From an uncultured Paracoccaceae bacterium (GTDB taxonomy: Bacteria > Pseudomonadota > Alphaproteobacteria > Rhodobacterales > Rhodobacteraceae), in contig CANLVD010000001.1 in the NCBI GenBank assembly GCA_947494445.1, positions 1 to 64,000 on the forward strand: a stretch of 64,000 bases of DNA, given 5' to 3'. A model generated the notes under the pieces. That model was not told where the DNA came from and searched no databases. It was given only the letters and a program-made list of their open reading frames with translations. The position numbers and the translations under genes were made by a program. Below are positions 25,562-38,002 of this stretch, in pieces (position 1 is the first letter of the stretch; each line of letters begins with the position of its first letter).

Positions 25562-26340
25562 AGGTTTTCGACCTGCGCCATGCCGGTGACGTGATACCCA
25601 CCATCAACGAAGATCACCTCGCCTGTGGTGCAGGCACCCAGATCAGACGCCAGATAGACGGCCGTGCCGCCAACCGCCTCAAGCGTGGCGTTGGCGCGCA
25701 TGGGTGCGTTCGCCTCGGTTGTTTTATAGACCTTGCGCGCTCCGCCAATGGCCGCACCAGCCAGCGTGCGCATCGGTCCCGGAGAGATTGCATTGACGCG
25801 AATGCCGTCAGGACCAAGATCATTGGCCAGATAACGCACGGCACTTTCCAGCGCCGCCTTGGCAATCCCCATGACGTTGTAATTGGGCGTGACCCTTTGC
25901 GAGCCGAGAAATGTCAGTGTCATGATCGAGCCGCCATCAGGCATCATGGCAGACGCACGTTTGGTCAGATCGACAAAAGAAAAACACGAGATATCCAGAG
26001 AGTTCAGGAAGTTCTGCCGGGTTGAATTCACGAACCGTCCGGTCAGTTCCGACTTGTCGGAAAAGGCTATGGCATGGACCAGAAAATCCATTGTGCCCCA
26101 ACGGTCTTTCAGGGTCTCGAAGACCGCATCAAGCGAGGCTTCATCCTGAACATCCGCAGGCAAAACCAGATCGGATCCGACACTGTCGGCCAGTGGCTTG
26201 ACCCGCTGGCCGAACGCGTCGCCCTGAAAGGTGAAGGCCAGTTCCGCGCCCTGATCGGCAAGCGCCTTTGCGATGCCCCAGGCGATCGACTTTTCATTCG
26301 CGACCCCCATCACCAGCCCGCGTTTGCCCTGCATCAGCAT
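25558..26340 (-). CDS. fabI: Enoyl-[acyl-carrier-protein] reductase (NADH)
   Basis: 260 residues, SDR-fold. Last step of each fatty-acid elongation cycle. GVANEKSIAWGIA at 12-24 binds the cofactor; Tyr154-x6-Lys161 in the YNVMGIAK region is the FabI form of the active site. C-terminal part GEVIFVDGGYH is typical. Third gene of fabA-fabB-fabI. Confidence 0.95.
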   Translation of the reverse strand: MLMQGKRGLVMGVANEKSIAWGIAKALADQGAELAFTFQGDAFGQRVKPLADSVGSDLVLPADVQDEASLDAVFETLKDRWGTMDFLVHAIAFSDKSELTGRFVNSTRQNFLNSLDISCFSFVDLTKRASAMMPDGGSIMTLTFLGSQRVTPNYNVMGIAKAALESAVRYLANDLGPDGIRVNAISPGPMRTLAGAAIGGARKVYKTTEANAPMRANATLEAVGGTAVYLASDLGACTTGEVIFVDGGYHVTGMAQVENL

Positions 26341-26346
26341 GGAATT

Positions 26347-27573
26347 CTACCCTTCAAACCGGCTCATCGCGAGCGTTGCATTGGTGCCGCCAAACCCGAA
26401 GGAATTCGACAGGACGGTATCAAGACCGGCATTGTCCACGCGTGTGGTGGCGATCTCTTCAGGCTTCAGCTCCGGATCCAGATCAACCACATTGGCCGAG
26501 GCCGTGATGAAGTCGTTCTGCATCATCAGCAGGCAATAAATCGCCTCTTGGACACCCGTTGCCCCAAGCGAATGCCCGGTGAGTGACTTGGTGGAGCTGA
26601 TCGGCGGCGTTGACCCATCACCGAAGATCCGGCGCACAGCCTCAACCTCGGAGACGTCGCCCACAGGCGTCGATGTGCCATGGCTGTTGATGTAGCTCAC
26701 CTTGCGCTCGCCTATGGTGCCAAGTGCCAGACGCATGGCACGCTCCCCGCCCTCACCTGACGGGGCCACCATGTCATGGCCGTCTGACGTGGCCCCATAG
26801 CCGGTCACCTCGGCATAAATCTTCGCGCCACGGGCTTTGGCGTGCTCAAGCTCTTCAAGAACCACCACGCCACCGCCACCAGCGATCACGAACCCGTCGC
26901 GGGTCGCGTCATAGGCCCGTGCGGCTTTCTCGGGCGTTTCATTGTACTTTGAGCTCATCGCGCCCATAGCATCGAACAGGCAGGAAAGCGTCCAGTCCAG
27001 TTCCTCACCACCACCGGCAAAGACGATGTCCTGCTTGCCAAGCTGGATCTGCTCCACCCCGTTGCCCACGCAATGGGCCGAGGTCGAACAGGCAGATGTG
27101 ATCGAGTAGTTCACGCCCTTGATCTTGAACGGTGTCGCCAGACAGGCCGAGTTGGTCGACGACATGCAGCGAGTCACCATGAAGGGGCCCATGCGCTTGG
27201 GGCTGCCCTTCTCGACCACGATGTTATGGGCCGCAAAGAAGTTCTTGGTCGAAGGACCGCCGGACCCCATCACCAGACCCGTCCGCTCGTTCGAGACGTC
27301 GCTCTCCTCAAGGCCAGCATCAGAGATCGCCTGTTCCATCGCGATGAAGTTGTACGCCGCCCCATCGCCCATGAACCGCATGTTGCGCTTGTCGATATGC
27401 TCGGTCACATCAATCTTGGGACGTCCGTGGATCTGACTGCGAAACCCGTGCTCGGCGTAATCTGGCGCGAATTCGATGCCCGACTTGCCCTCGCGCAGCG
27501 ACGCAACTACTTCTTGAGCGTTGTTCCCGATGGATGAGACGATGCCCAGTCCTGTGATGACGACACGACGCAT
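26347..27573 (-). CDS. fabB: Beta-ketoacyl-ACP synthase I
   Basis: 408 residues. Thiolase-fold condensing enzyme needed for unsaturated fatty-acid synthesis. Cys162 in SACSTSAHC is the acyl-binding nucleophile; the two His are in [10 protein letters not shown] and GHSLGATG. Six bases separate it from fabI and 39 from fabA, consistent with one operon. Confidence 0.96.
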   Translation of the reverse strand: MRRVVITGLGIVSSIGNNAQEVVASLREGKSGIEFAPDYAEHGFRSQIHGRPKIDVTEHIDKRNMRFMGDGAAYNFIAMEQAISDAGLEESDVSNERTGLVMGSGGPSTKNFFAAHNIVVEKGSPKRMGPFMVTRCMSSTNSACLATPFKIKGVNYSITSACSTSAHCVGNGVEQIQLGKQDIVFAGGGEELDWTLSCLFDAMGAMSSKYNETPEKAARAYDATRDGFVIAGGGGVVVLEELEHAKARGAKIYAEVTGYGATSDGHDMVAPSGEGGERAMRLALGTIGERKVSYINSHGTSTPVGDVSEVEAVRRIFGDGSTPPISSTKSLTGHSLGATGVQEAIYCLLMMQNDFITASANVVDLDPELKPEEIATTRVDNAGLDTVLSNSFGFGGTNATLAMSRFEG

Positions 27574-27612
27574 GGCGCTTCCCCTATCTGTTGTCCCTGT
27601 TGCCCTGTCCGA

Positions 27613-28119
27613 TCACTCGGAAAACAGGCCAACTTTCATATCTGTTGTGGTGTAAACCGTCTCGCCATCGGCCTTCATGATGCCGTTGGCCATGCCCAGT
27701 TTCAGCTTGCGGTCGATGACACGGGTGAAATCGACCTCATAAGTCACCAACTTGGTTGCAGGCGTCACCATTCCGGTGAATTTCACCTCACCCACACCCA
27801 GCGCGCGTCCCTTGCCGAGCATTCCGCGCCAGCCCAGGTGAAAGCCTGTCAACTGCCAAAGCGCGTCCAGCCCCAGACATCCGGGCATCACCGGATCACC
27901 TATGAAATGGCATTCGAAGAACCAGAGGTCAGGCTTGATGTCGAACTCGGCAACCAGATGTCCCTTGCCCGTCGATCCACCATCCTCCGTGATTTCCGTA
28001 ATCCGGTCGAACATCAACATGGGCGGCGCTGGAAGCTGTGGGTTTCCGGGGCCGAACATTTCGCCCCGGGCACAGGCCATCAGGCCCTCGAAATCAATGC
28101 TGCTCGGCCTTTCGGTCAT
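27613..28119 (-). CDS. fabA: 3-hydroxydecanoyl-ACP dehydratase/isomerase
   Basis: 168 residues, hot-dog fold. Dehydrates 3-hydroxyacyl-ACP and isomerises trans-2 to cis-3-decenoyl-ACP, the branch point to unsaturated acids. His71 ([11 protein letters not shown]) and Asp85 (LGLDALWQ) are the catalytic pair. Head of fabA-fabB-fabI, divergent from irr, an arrangement common in alphaproteobacteria. Confidence 0.97.
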   Translation of the reverse strand: MTERPSSIDFEGLMACARGEMFGPGNPQLPAPPMLMFDRITEITEDGGSTGKGHLVAEFDIKPDLWFFECHFIGDPVMPGCLGLDALWQLTGFHLGWRGMLGKGRALGVGEVKFTGMVTPATKLVTYEVDFTRVIDRKLKLGMANGIMKADGETVYTTTDMKVGLFSE

Positions 28120-28290
28120 ATTCTGCGGTCCACTTCCTGGATGTTCTTGTTGTCAGACGACTTGTCCTAGCACCCGGCATTACATGCGCGCAAGAGTTGC
28201 AATCGGGCCGAAAACTTGTCGCATCTTGCAGAGAGGACTCGAATCCTGAGCCAAATCGGTCTAGTTTGCGGAAGGACCTACAGGTGTGAC

Positions 28291-28725
28291 ATGACTGAAA
28301 TGCCCTTGGAAACAGTGATGGAGCGACGTGCGGCCACTTGGTTGGGCGAGGCTGGCCTGCGACCAACACGTCAGCGGCTGACCCTTGCGACCCTGCTGGT
28401 GGGCGATGGCCAGAACCGGCACGTCACTGCCGAAGGTCTGCATGAGGCCGCACAGGACAGCGAACGCGCGGTTTCTCTGGCGACCGTCTACAACACGCTA
28501 CGCACCTTCTGCGAGGCCGGTCTGATGACCGAAGTGACCGTCGATGGATCAAAATCCTATTTCGACACGCGCACCGACGATCACCCGCATTACTTCTGGG
28601 AAGACGAGGGCAAGATCACGGACGCACCGTCAGATGCCGTCAAACTTGAACGTCTGCCCGATGCCCCCGAAGGCACCGAGATCGCCAAGGTCGATGTGGT
28701 CATAAGGCTGCGGCGCAAGGCCTGA
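28291..28725 (+). CDS. irr: Iron response regulator Irr (Fur family)
   Basis: 144 residues. Winged-helix domain with recognition helix SLATVYNTLR at 62-71, then a dimerisation domain. Irr senses heme/iron status and controls heme synthesis and iron uptake in alphaproteobacteria. The His-rich heme-binding stretch of Irr is reduced here to DDHPHYF (97-102), and there is no N-terminal heme-regulatory Cys-Pro motif. I use ATG at 28291; the frame is open to 28216. Divergence from fabA supports Irr over a general Fur or PerR. Confidence 0.88.
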   Translation: MTEMPLETVMERRAATWLGEAGLRPTRQRLTLATLLVGDGQNRHVTAEGLHEAAQDSERAVSLATVYNTLRTFCEAGLMTEVTVDGSKSYFDTRTDDHPHYFWEDEGKITDAPSDAVKLERLPDAPEGTEIAKVDVVIRLRRKA

Positions 28726-28729
28726 TTTC

Positions 28730-29410
28730 CTACAGATAAGTATCGTAATCCGACACCAGCAGGTGAACCGGATCCGTATCCTCTTCAACAGTGGCAAACC
28801 GGCCGATGTCCATCTCGAAGATGTTGTCGGTCTTGTCGTCATTCACCGTTGAAACCTCACCGATCAGCACATCCGCACCTTCGCCCCAGAAAGCATGCCA
28901 GTCGCCGGGCATCAGGGTCACGCTCTGTCCGGGATCAAGCTTCAGCAACCCGCCCGCGGGCAGGGTCTTGCGTTCACCATCCACCAGAACAGAGATGTCG
29001 GCGGATCGATCCACACTGCCATCTTCGGCACTGGCAAAGAGTTCCAGCACCAACTTGCCGCCACCCTTGTTGATGATATCCTCGGCCTTCACCACATGGC
29101 GGTGCATCGGCGAATACTGATCCTTGCGCGAGATCATGATCTTTTCGGCGTAAAGCATGCCAGTGCCGCGCCCCAGATCTGCTGCATCCCCGTTGCGCAC
29201 AGTGAAAAGGAACAGGCCCATCTCCCTGAACTTTCCCTGACCGTAGTCGGTGATGTCCCACCCCATGCCACGGGCCGGGATCAGCGTCTCGGCAGCGCGG
29301 GCTTTCAATTCGTCAGGTGTCCAATAAGCAAAGGGCGGCATGATATAGCCAAAGGACCGGATGAAGGCATCGCCTTCGCGCAGTATTTCATTGATCTCGG
29401 ACCGTTTCAT
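28730..29410 (-). CDS. D-lyxose/D-mannose-family sugar isomerase (cupin)
   Basis: 226 residues. A single cupin domain with His103, His105 and Glu110 in SPMHRHVVKAE and a distal His in PGDWHAFW as metal ligands. This matches D-lyxose ketol-isomerase proteins, which interconvert D-lyxose and D-xylulose or D-mannose and D-fructose using Mn. The ATG at 29410 is preceded by AGGGGAGC. It converges with irr five bases apart. Not in an evident sugar operon. Confidence 0.85.
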   Translation of the reverse strand: MKRSEINEILREGDAFIRSFGYIMPPFAYWTPDELKARAAETLIPARGMGWDITDYGQGKFREMGLFLFTVRNGDAADLGRGTGMLYAEKIMISRKDQYSPMHRHVVKAEDIINKGGGKLVLELFASAEDGSVDRSADISVLVDGERKTLPAGGLLKLDPGQSVTLMPGDWHAFWGEGADVLIGEVSTVNDDKTDNIFEMDIGRFATVEEDTDPVHLLVSDYDTYL

Positions 29411-29488
29411 CAATGCTCCCCTTCTCAAATCGCGTCACCCATCCTGATACACCCCCCTCTGCGCGAAAGGGCAAGTCCTGATTTCGAT

Positions 29489-29516
29489 TTTCCATAAATA
29501 TTCCCGCCGGAGGCCT
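29489..29516 (+). repeat. Dispersed intergenic element, copy 2 (diverged)
   Basis: TTTCCATAAATATTCCCGCC then GGAGGCCTT: the right half matches the other copies well, the left half is diverged. It lies between the sugar isomerase promoter region and the atpC terminator. Confidence 0.6.
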
Positions 29517-29567
29517 TGGACCATAGGCCAAAGGCGTCAAGACGTGCCGATGAGTGCTTCTAAAAAG

Positions 29568-29598
29568 CAAAAGGCCCGGCGAGCCGCCGGGCCTTTTG
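29568..29598 (-). terminator. Rho-independent terminator after atpC
   Basis: AAAAGGCCCGGC (to 29580) pairs with GCCGGGCCTTTT (29586-29597), loop GAGCC, with T run on the minus strand side. It ends the ATP synthase operon 25 bases after atpC. Confidence 0.9.
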
Positions 29599-29622
29599 AA
29601 CAATCTGTTTATGGCAAATGCG

Positions 29623-30018
29623 TCAGAACAGACGCGCCAGAAGATCGGCAAAATCATTGACCCGCTTGGCAGCAGACGTCTTGGTGTCTTCGCTAGCTGT
29701 ATCAAGGGCGGCTTGTGCCTCGGCCTGAGCCGCCTCGACCATTTCGCGGGTCACTTCATCACGCGGGATTGCGCGTTCAGCCAGAAGGGAAGTCCCCTCG
29801 GGCGAGATTTCCGCAAAGCCGCCGGTCACAAAGTATTCGACTGTGTCCTGCTCACCCTCGACGGTCACGATCCCGGGCCGCAGCACGGTGATCATGGGCG
29901 CGTGGCTGGCCATGGCGGTCATATCGCCCTCGGCACCGGGGATCTGGACCGCTTTGACCTCGAGAGAGGCGAGCTTGCGCTCAGGCGAAACCAGATCGAA
30001 TTGCATCATGTCGGCCAT
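29623..30018 (-). CDS. atpC: F1 ATP synthase epsilon subunit
   Basis: 131 residues. N-terminal beta-sandwich ([30 protein letters not shown]) and C-terminal helical hairpin. Part of the central stalk that links rotor to catalytic head and can inhibit ATP hydrolysis. Last gene of atpHAGDC, 12 bases after atpD. Confidence 0.96.
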   Translation of the reverse strand: MADMMQFDLVSPERKLASLEVKAVQIPGAEGDMTAMASHAPMITVLRPGIVTVEGEQDTVEYFVTGGFAEISPEGTSLLAERAIPRDEVTREMVEAAQAEAQAALDTASEDTKTSAAKRVNDFADLLARLF

Positions 30019-30030
30019 GATCGCTCCTTA

Positions 30031-32353
<2,323 letters not shown>

Positions 32354-32384
32354 GTGCCGCTCCCTCCCTTTCGCCCTTCAGAAA

Positions 32385-33917
32385 TCAGGCGAAAGAGCCT
32401 GCAAACTCTTCGATAACGCCCTTGATGGCATCTTCCAGATCACCGGAAACCTTGCGGTCGTTGTTGGTGATGTCGTCCAGCAGATCTTTCTTGTTGCTGC
32501 GGACATGGGCCAGAAGACCTGCCTCAAAGCGACCAACGTCACCCACGGCAAGCTTGTCGAGGTAACCCTTGGTGCCAGCATAGATCACGATGACCTGCTC
32601 GGCGTTGGTCAGAGGCGAATACTGTGCCTGCTTCAGCAGCTCGGTCAGACGCGCACCCCGGTTCAGCAGGCGTTGGGTCGAGGCGTCAAGGTCGGACCCG
32701 AACTGGGCAAACGCCGCCATTTCGCGATACTGAGCCAGTTCCAGCTTGATCGAGCCGGCAACCGATTTCATCGCTTTGGTCTGCGCGGATGAACCCACAC
32801 GAGACACCGACAGACCGGTGTTCACCGCAGGACGGATGCCCTGATAGAACAGTTCCGTCTCAAGGAAGATCTGACCGTCGGTGATCGAGATCACGTTGGT
32901 CGGAATAAACGCCGACACGTCCCCGCCCTGAGTTTCAATGACCGGCAGAGCCGTCAGAGAGCCCGCGCCATTGTCTTCGTTCAGCTTCGCCGAACGCTCC
33001 AGCAGGCGGGAGTGCAGATAGAAAACGTCACCAGGATAAGCTTCACGGCCTGGTGGGCGACGCAGAAGCAGGGACATCTGACGATAGGCAACCGCCTGCT
33101 TGGACAGATCATCGTAGATGATCAGCGCGTGCATGCCGTTGTCGCGGAAATATTCGGCCATCGCGGTCGCGGAATATGGCGCGAGGAACTGCATGGGTGC
33201 AGGCTCGGACGCTGTCGCGGCAACGACGATTGAATAGGCCATCGCGCCGGTTTCTTCGAGCTTCTTGACCAGCTGCGCAACAGTGGAGCGCTTCTGACCG
33301 ACGGCCACGTAAACACAGTAAAGCTTCTTGCTCTCGTCATCCGTGTCGTTGACCGACTTCTGGTTGAGCACCGCATCAAGTGCCACAGCGGACTTACCTG
33401 TCTGACGGTCGCCAATGATCAGCTCGCGCTGGCCACGACCGATGGGGATCAGGCTGTCGATGGCCTTCAGACCTGTTGCCATTGGCTCATGAACCGATTT
33501 GCGCGGGATGATGCCGGGCGCTTTCACGTCGGCGATGGAGCGCTGATCGGACTCGATCGGACCCTTGCCGTCAATCGGGTTGCCCAGACCGTCAACAACG
33601 CGGCCCAGCAGGCCTTTGCCGACTGGTACGTCCACGATGGAGTTGGTCCGCTTGACGGTGTCGCCTTCCTTGATGTCCCGGTCGGAACCGAAGATCACGA
33701 CACCGACGTTGTCGACTTCGAGGTTCAGCGCCATGCCCCGGATGTTGCCGGGGAATTCGACCATCTCACCGGCCTGAACGTTGTCGAGGCCATGCACACG
33801 GGCAATACCATCACCAACGGACAACACGCGGCCCACTTCGGCCACTTCGGCCTCCTGGCCAAAATTCTTGATCTGGTCCTTAAGGATCGCAGAAATTTCT
33901 GCTGCCTGGATCGCCAT
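32385..33917 (-). CDS. atpA: F1 ATP synthase alpha subunit
   Basis: 510 residues. Non-catalytic nucleotide-binding subunit with P-loop GDRQTGKSA and the signature [17 protein letters not shown]. The start overlaps the atpH stop as TAATG, so the two are translationally coupled. Confidence 0.98.
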   Translation of the reverse strand: MAIQAAEISAILKDQIKNFGQEAEVAEVGRVLSVGDGIARVHGLDNVQAGEMVEFPGNIRGMALNLEVDNVGVVIFGSDRDIKEGDTVKRTNSIVDVPVGKGLLGRVVDGLGNPIDGKGPIESDQRSIADVKAPGIIPRKSVHEPMATGLKAIDSLIPIGRGQRELIIGDRQTGKSAVALDAVLNQKSVNDTDDESKKLYCVYVAVGQKRSTVAQLVKKLEETGAMAYSIVVAATASEPAPMQFLAPYSATAMAEYFRDNGMHALIIYDDLSKQAVAYRQMSLLLRRPPGREAYPGDVFYLHSRLLERSAKLNEDNGAGSLTALPVIETQGGDVSAFIPTNVISITDGQIFLETELFYQGIRPAVNTGLSVSRVGSSAQTKAMKSVAGSIKLELAQYREMAAFAQFGSDLDASTQRLLNRGARLTELLKQAQYSPLTNAEQVIVIYAGTKGYLDKLAVGDVGRFEAGLLAHVRSNKKDLLDDITNNDRKVSGDLEDAIKGVIEEFAGSFA

Positions 33918-34477
33918 TATCCGACCTCTTTCATTGCGTTCTGGAGTTTCGACAGCTTCGCGCGGACCGACGAGTCGATCATGCGGGAGCCCAATTTAAC
34001 GACAAGACCGCCGATGAGGCTTTCATCAACGGTCTCTTTGATAATCACATCTTTGCCGGCTGCGGTCTTGAGCGAGGCGGCAAGCGCTTCGGACTGTTCC
34101 TTGGTCAGTGCCGTGGCCGATGTCACCTCGGCAGTCACTTCGCCACGATCCTGCGCGAACAGGGCCTTCATTCCGGCAATCAGTTGCGGCAGCACGAACA
34201 GGCGGCGCTTCTGGGCCATCAGACCAAGTGTATTGGCCGTCAGTGCGCTCAGACCCATCTTGTCAGACAGGGCCTTGATCACGCCTGCCTGCTCTTCACG
34301 GGTGTGAACCGGAGAGGCGATCAGATCGCGCAGTTCCGGGCTCGCCTGCAAGGCATCGGACAGTGCATCCAGATCCGCCTCAACCGTGGTTTGGGACTTT
34401 TCGACTTTCGACAGTTCAAACAAGGCAGTTGCATAACGCCCTGCGATTCCCGAGGAGAATGATGCTGAGTTCGACAC
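33917..34477 (-). CDS. atpH: F1 ATP synthase delta subunit
   Basis: 186 residues. Peripheral-stalk connector between F1 and the b subunits. N-terminal [17 protein letters not shown] and C-terminal [19 protein letters not shown] match the family. Two GTG starts are possible; the second (34477) has AGAGG at a better distance than the first (34483). First gene of the operon; its leader contains a hairpin. Confidence 0.95.
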   Translation of the reverse strand: MSNSASFSSGIAGRYATALFELSKVEKSQTTVEADLDALSDALQASPELRDLIASPVHTREEQAGVIKALSDKMGLSALTANTLGLMAQKRRLFVLPQLIAGMKALFAQDRGEVTAEVTSATALTKEQSEALAASLKTAAGKDVIIKETVDESLIGGLVVKLGSRMIDSSVRAKLSKLQNAMKEVG

Positions 34478-34483
34478 GCACAC

Positions 34484-34771
34484 CTCTTTTTATGCAGCAT
34501 GCCCGCGCAAATTGATTTGACGCGGGCTTGACTTGATCGAGAGGTCAGGACTTCACCAGACCCCGAATTCGGCGTGGGTGTAACAGAGGTCTTGCTAGCT
34601 GGCAAGGCTCCTGAGCCAGTTGAAATGATTCCCGATTTCCCAATTTTTTATGGTGATTTTGCCTGTGCAGGACCACCTGCGACGCTTTGCACACCCTAGA
34701 ATCATCATTTTCTTACGCAGATGCAGCAATTCTGGACTTTTCAGATCGCAACCGGCCCGGCACTGACCACT
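34484..34771. other. ATP-synthase promoter/leader region
   Basis: 288 bases between atpH and the methyltransferase stop, both on the minus strand. No gene seen. A hairpin GCCCGCG/CGCGGGC with 13-base loop lies at 34501-34527, directly in the atpH leader. The rest is AT-richer and should hold the operon promoter, which I cannot place with confidence. Confidence 0.55.
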
Positions 34772-35536
34772 TCAGGACTTGCTCAATTGCGTCGCAGGCT
34801 TGGGGCGTGCACCTGCCAGACCTTCCAGAACTTCCAGCGGTCCGGGAACCAGAACCTTGCTGCCTGGGCGCGGGGTTGCGTAAATCTGCTTGGTGGCCTG
34901 TATCATCAGAACGCCCGCAATCAGCTGTGCATCCAGCCGCCGCCCGAACCGCTCCCACATCCCGGCGGTCTTCAACCAGACAGGTTTGTGTGACGGTGGT
35001 CCGTAAAGCGCTGCCTTGTGCTGGTCGGGGATGAAGTTATGCGCCCTGAGTTGCGCCTCGGCCTGACCAAAGCTGTAGGGCCTGCCATAGCCAAAGGGTG
35101 TCGCATCGCTGCGCGACCAGGAGCCCGAGCGGTTGGGCAACACGAAGACAACCTCACCACCGGGGGCAAGCGAGCGCCAGATCTCTTCAAGCAAGGCATT
35201 TGCGCGCTCGCAGGTCTCCAGCCCGTGGGCCACGATCAGCCGGTCGATGGATCCCGGTGCAATCGGCCAGAGTGTCTCTTCCACCAGAACCGAACGGTTG
35301 TCCTCCCCCGGTGGCCAGGGCATCACGCCCTGCTGACCCGGCATCATGCAGATCAGGCGCGCTGCATCCTGCATGAAGGGACGCAGAAAGGGGGCTGCAA
35401 AGCCGAAACCTGCGACCGTCATGCCTGTGGTCTCGGGCCAGAATTCCCGCAAGCGTTCCTGCAGCACCCGCTGTGCGGTGCGGCCAAGTTTGGTGCGGTA
35501 GTAAAAGGCCCGCAAATCGACTACATCAAGATGCAT
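34772..35536 (-). CDS. Class I SAM-dependent methyltransferase-like protein
   Basis: 254 residues. Resembles a type 11 methyltransferase: VAGFGFAAPFLRPF in the place of the glycine-rich loop, DRLIVAHGLETCE and SLAPGGEVVFVLPNRSG as later strands. Substrate unknown; the glycine loop is degenerate. Divergent from gloB with 26 bases between the starts, an arrangement often seen in this group. Confidence 0.78.
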   Translation of the reverse strand: MHLDVVDLRAFYYRTKLGRTAQRVLQERLREFWPETTGMTVAGFGFAAPFLRPFMQDAARLICMMPGQQGVMPWPPGEDNRSVLVEETLWPIAPGSIDRLIVAHGLETCERANALLEEIWRSLAPGGEVVFVLPNRSGSWSRSDATPFGYGRPYSFGQAEAQLRAHNFIPDQHKAALYGPPSHKPVWLKTAGMWERFGRRLDAQLIAGVLMIQATKQIYATPRPGSKVLVPGPLEVLEGLAGARPKPATQLSKS

Positions 35537-35562
35537 CTCAATATCCCAGTCCGGAGCCTTTC

Positions 35563-36330
35563 ATGCCACTCGACATCATCACCATTCCCTGCCGCTCCGA
35601 CAATTATGCCTTTCTGTTGCACGATCCGGCAAGCGCGACAACCGCGCTGGTCGACGCGCCCGAGGCCGCACCCATTCAGGCCGCACTGGATCAGCGGGGC
35701 TGGACCCTCTCGACCATCCTGATCACCCACCACCATGGTGACCACGTCGAGGGCATCCCGGCGCTGACCGCCGGTGGCGGTGTCGCGGTGATTGGCGCTG
35801 CCGCCGATGCACATCGCATCACCGGGCTGACGCAAGAGGTTCGCGAAGGCGACCAGATCAGCATTGGCGGTGAAACCGCCCATGTGATCGATGTCTCGGG
35901 CCATACGGTCGGGCATATCGCGTTTCACTTTCCCGACAGCAACGCTGTTTTCACCGCCGACAGCCTGATGGCTCTGGGTTGCGGTCGTCTGTTCGAAGGC
36001 ACTGCCCCGCAGATGTGGGCTTCCCTTTCCAAACTGAAAGCCCTGCCATCTGACACGCTGGTCTGCTCGGGCCATGAATATACAGAAGCAAATCTGCGCT
36101 TTGCCCTGACAATCGAGCCTGACAATCCCGATCTGCAAGCCCGGGGAGACCGGATAGCCGCTGCCCGCGCGGCAGGTCAACCGACTGTCCCGTCCACACT
36201 GAAAGAGGAACTGGCAACCAATCCCTTCCTGCGGGCCGATCTGGCCGAGGTCAAAGCCCTGATGTCGATGTCCGACGCCGCGGACGCGGATGTCTTTGCC
36301 GAAATCCGCCGCCGCAAGGATAATTTCTAG
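35563..36330 (+). CDS. gloB: Hydroxyacylglutathione hydrolase (glyoxalase II)
   Basis: 255 residues. Hydrolyses S-lactoylglutathione, the second step of methylglyoxal detoxification. Binuclear metal site THHHGDH at 55-61, further His in SGHTVGH and CSGHEYT, Asp in FTADSLMALGCGR. CCGGAG precedes the ATG at 35563. Followed by a dispersed element copy 13 bases after its stop. Confidence 0.95.
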   Translation: MPLDIITIPCRSDNYAFLLHDPASATTALVDAPEAAPIQAALDQRGWTLSTILITHHHGDHVEGIPALTAGGGVAVIGAAADAHRITGLTQEVREGDQISIGGETAHVIDVSGHTVGHIAFHFPDSNAVFTADSLMALGCGRLFEGTAPQMWASLSKLKALPSDTLVCSGHEYTEANLRFALTIEPDNPDLQARGDRIAAARAAGQPTVPSTLKEELATNPFLRADLAEVKALMSMSDAADADVFAEIRRRKDNF

Positions 36331-36343
36331 AGCGACCCACTTC

Positions 36344-36375
36344 ACTTCTTGGCAAAAATATCCCCGCCGGAGGCT
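36344..36375 (+). repeat. Dispersed intergenic element, copy 3
   Basis: CTTCTTGGCAAAAATATCCC followed by CGCCGGAGGC, between gloB and the convergent plsC. The best-preserved copy together with copy 4. Confidence 0.85.
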
Positions 36376-36397
36376 CCCGTCTCCGGCAATTGGGCAC

Positions 36398-37135
36398 TTA
36401 CGCTGGCGGTTGCCCGGCCTTTACATGACCCGCCTCGGCCATCAACCGGTCCGAAGCTGCCTCGACGCGGTTCTCAAGCTCCGCCAGAAACGGCTTGATG
36501 GCCATACCCGGCTCAATCGGCTCAAGATATTCCAGAACCGCGAGTCCCGGCTTGCGATAGGGGCTGCGTCGCCCCCAGAACACGCCCACATTGGTAGCAG
36601 CAGGCACGCAAGGCACGCCCATCCGCTCGTAGAGCACGCCAGCCCCCACCTTGTACGGCAGTTTCTGATCAGGCAGCGTCCGGGTTCCTTGGGGATAGAT
36701 CACCAATTGGCCCCTTTCGGTGGCTGACTTCTTCTCGACGCCTGCCACCATCTGGGTCATGGCCTTGCCCTTCTTGCCCCGAGACACGGGCGTAGACCCG
36801 ATCCGGATGCCATAGATCCCGATGATCGGCGCCCATTTCAACTGATCCTTCATGATGTATTTGGCCCGGGGCAGGGCATGCATGTGCAACATCACGTCCA
36901 GAAACGACTGGTGTTTGGAACCGATGATCACGGCCCCCTCCGGCACCTGCCCGCGCACTTCGACCCGCAGGCCACAGATCACCTTGAGCAACCAGAATAT
37001 CGTACGGCTGTAGAATTTCATCGACCAATAAGCACCGTCTCGCGACCAGATGGCCAGCGGCGCAAAGAGAATGCCCATGACAAGCATCAGGGAGTACATC
37101 AGAAAATCAAAGATCATCGACCGGATGAAAAGCAT
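36398..37135 (-). CDS. plsC: 1-acyl-sn-glycerol-3-phosphate acyltransferase
   Basis: 245 residues. Makes phosphatidic acid in the inner membrane. One or two N-terminal membrane segments (5-28, 44-57), HX4D motif as KHQSFLD and the substrate motif YPQGTRT. Twelve bases after ftsX on the same strand; part of an ftsE-ftsX-plsC run. Confidence 0.92.
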   Translation of the reverse strand: MLFIRSMIFDFLMYSLMLVMGILFAPLAIWSRDGAYWSMKFYSRTIFWLLKVICGLRVEVRGQVPEGAVIIGSKHQSFLDVMLHMHALPRAKYIMKDQLKWAPIIGIYGIRIGSTPVSRGKKGKAMTQMVAGVEKKSATERGQLVIYPQGTRTLPDQKLPYKVGAGVLYERMGVPCVPAATNVGVFWGRRSPYRKPGLAVLEYLEPIEPGMAIKPFLAELENRVEAASDRLMAEAGHVKAGQPPA

Positions 37136-37147
37136 CAGAGCAGTCCC

Positions 37148-38002
37148 TTACGACATTTGCCTCAGCAGGTATCGCGCCGTCTGGCGACTTGCAAGCCAGG
37201 CGCTGGCCAAGGCCGCAATGGGCACCAGCAACAGCATGAACGTCAAAGCGCCGGTCTCAAGCGGCAATACCAGTCCAGCCAGCCCCGCAATGACCGTGCC
37301 GATGACAGCACCCAACCCTGTCTGCATGGTGATCTGCCGCCCGAAGCCACGCTCGATCAGCGCGTCATTGGCACCCACCAGCCGCAAAGTCTCGATGACT
37401 TGCCGGTTGCTCGCCAGACGGGCCATGACTGCCAGCGCCACCAGCACCATCAGACCCAACTGCACCAACACCAGTGCAGCGATGGCCAGCCAGCGAATGC
37501 TGCGCGCGGTTTCCAGCAAAGGCTGACGCCCTTGCCCATGGGCAATAACGCGCACACCGGGCAGTTCGCCTGCCAGTCGCGCGCGCAGGCCGGTCTCGTC
37601 AAACTGCCCGGGCTGCACATCGAGTGAGATCATCATCGGAAGGCTCGCAAGATCCAGTGTGAGGTCGCGCCCCAGAAACGGGGCAATCAGCGCCCGCTGC
37701 GCCTCGGCACTCAGTTCCGTCGAGGACAGCACCCCGGGCGTTGCCGACAGGATCGATGCAATCTTTGTCTGAGCATCCTCACCCAGTCCGGAGGGCAGCT
37801 GCAACGTAACAGCCCGCGACAGATCATCGGTCCAGCGGGCAGCGGTTGTGTGGACCTGCACCACCACGAGCATTGCAAGGGCCGCAAGCGTCGAGAGCGC
37901 AATGCTTGCGGCCAGCACCCCTGCGCCCAACAGTGGTGAGGGCGGCATGATCCGGTCGCGAATCGCATCGCCGCGCAGAAGGTTTGCGACCCGACCGATC
38001 AC
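37148..38002 (-). CDS. ftsX: Cell-division membrane protein FtsX
   Basis: 284 residues, four predicted membrane helices (about 25-48, 172-198, 219-244, 250-272) with a periplasmic loop between the first two. Works with FtsE to control murein hydrolases at division. GTG start overlaps the ftsE stop (GTGA). Low conservation is usual for FtsX, and gene order secures the call. Confidence 0.87.
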   Translation of the reverse strand: MIGRVANLLRGDAIRDRIMPPSPLLGAGVLAASIALSTLAALAMLVVVQVHTTAARWTDDLSRAVTLQLPSGLGEDAQTKIASILSATPGVLSSTELSAEAQRALIAPFLGRDLTLDLASLPMMISLDVQPGQFDETGLRARLAGELPGVRVIAHGQGRQPLLETARSIRWLAIAALVLVQLGLMVLVALAVMARLASNRQVIETLRLVGANDALIERGFGRQITMQTGLGAVIGTVIAGLAGLVLPLETGALTFMLLLVPIAALASAWLASRQTARYLLRQMS

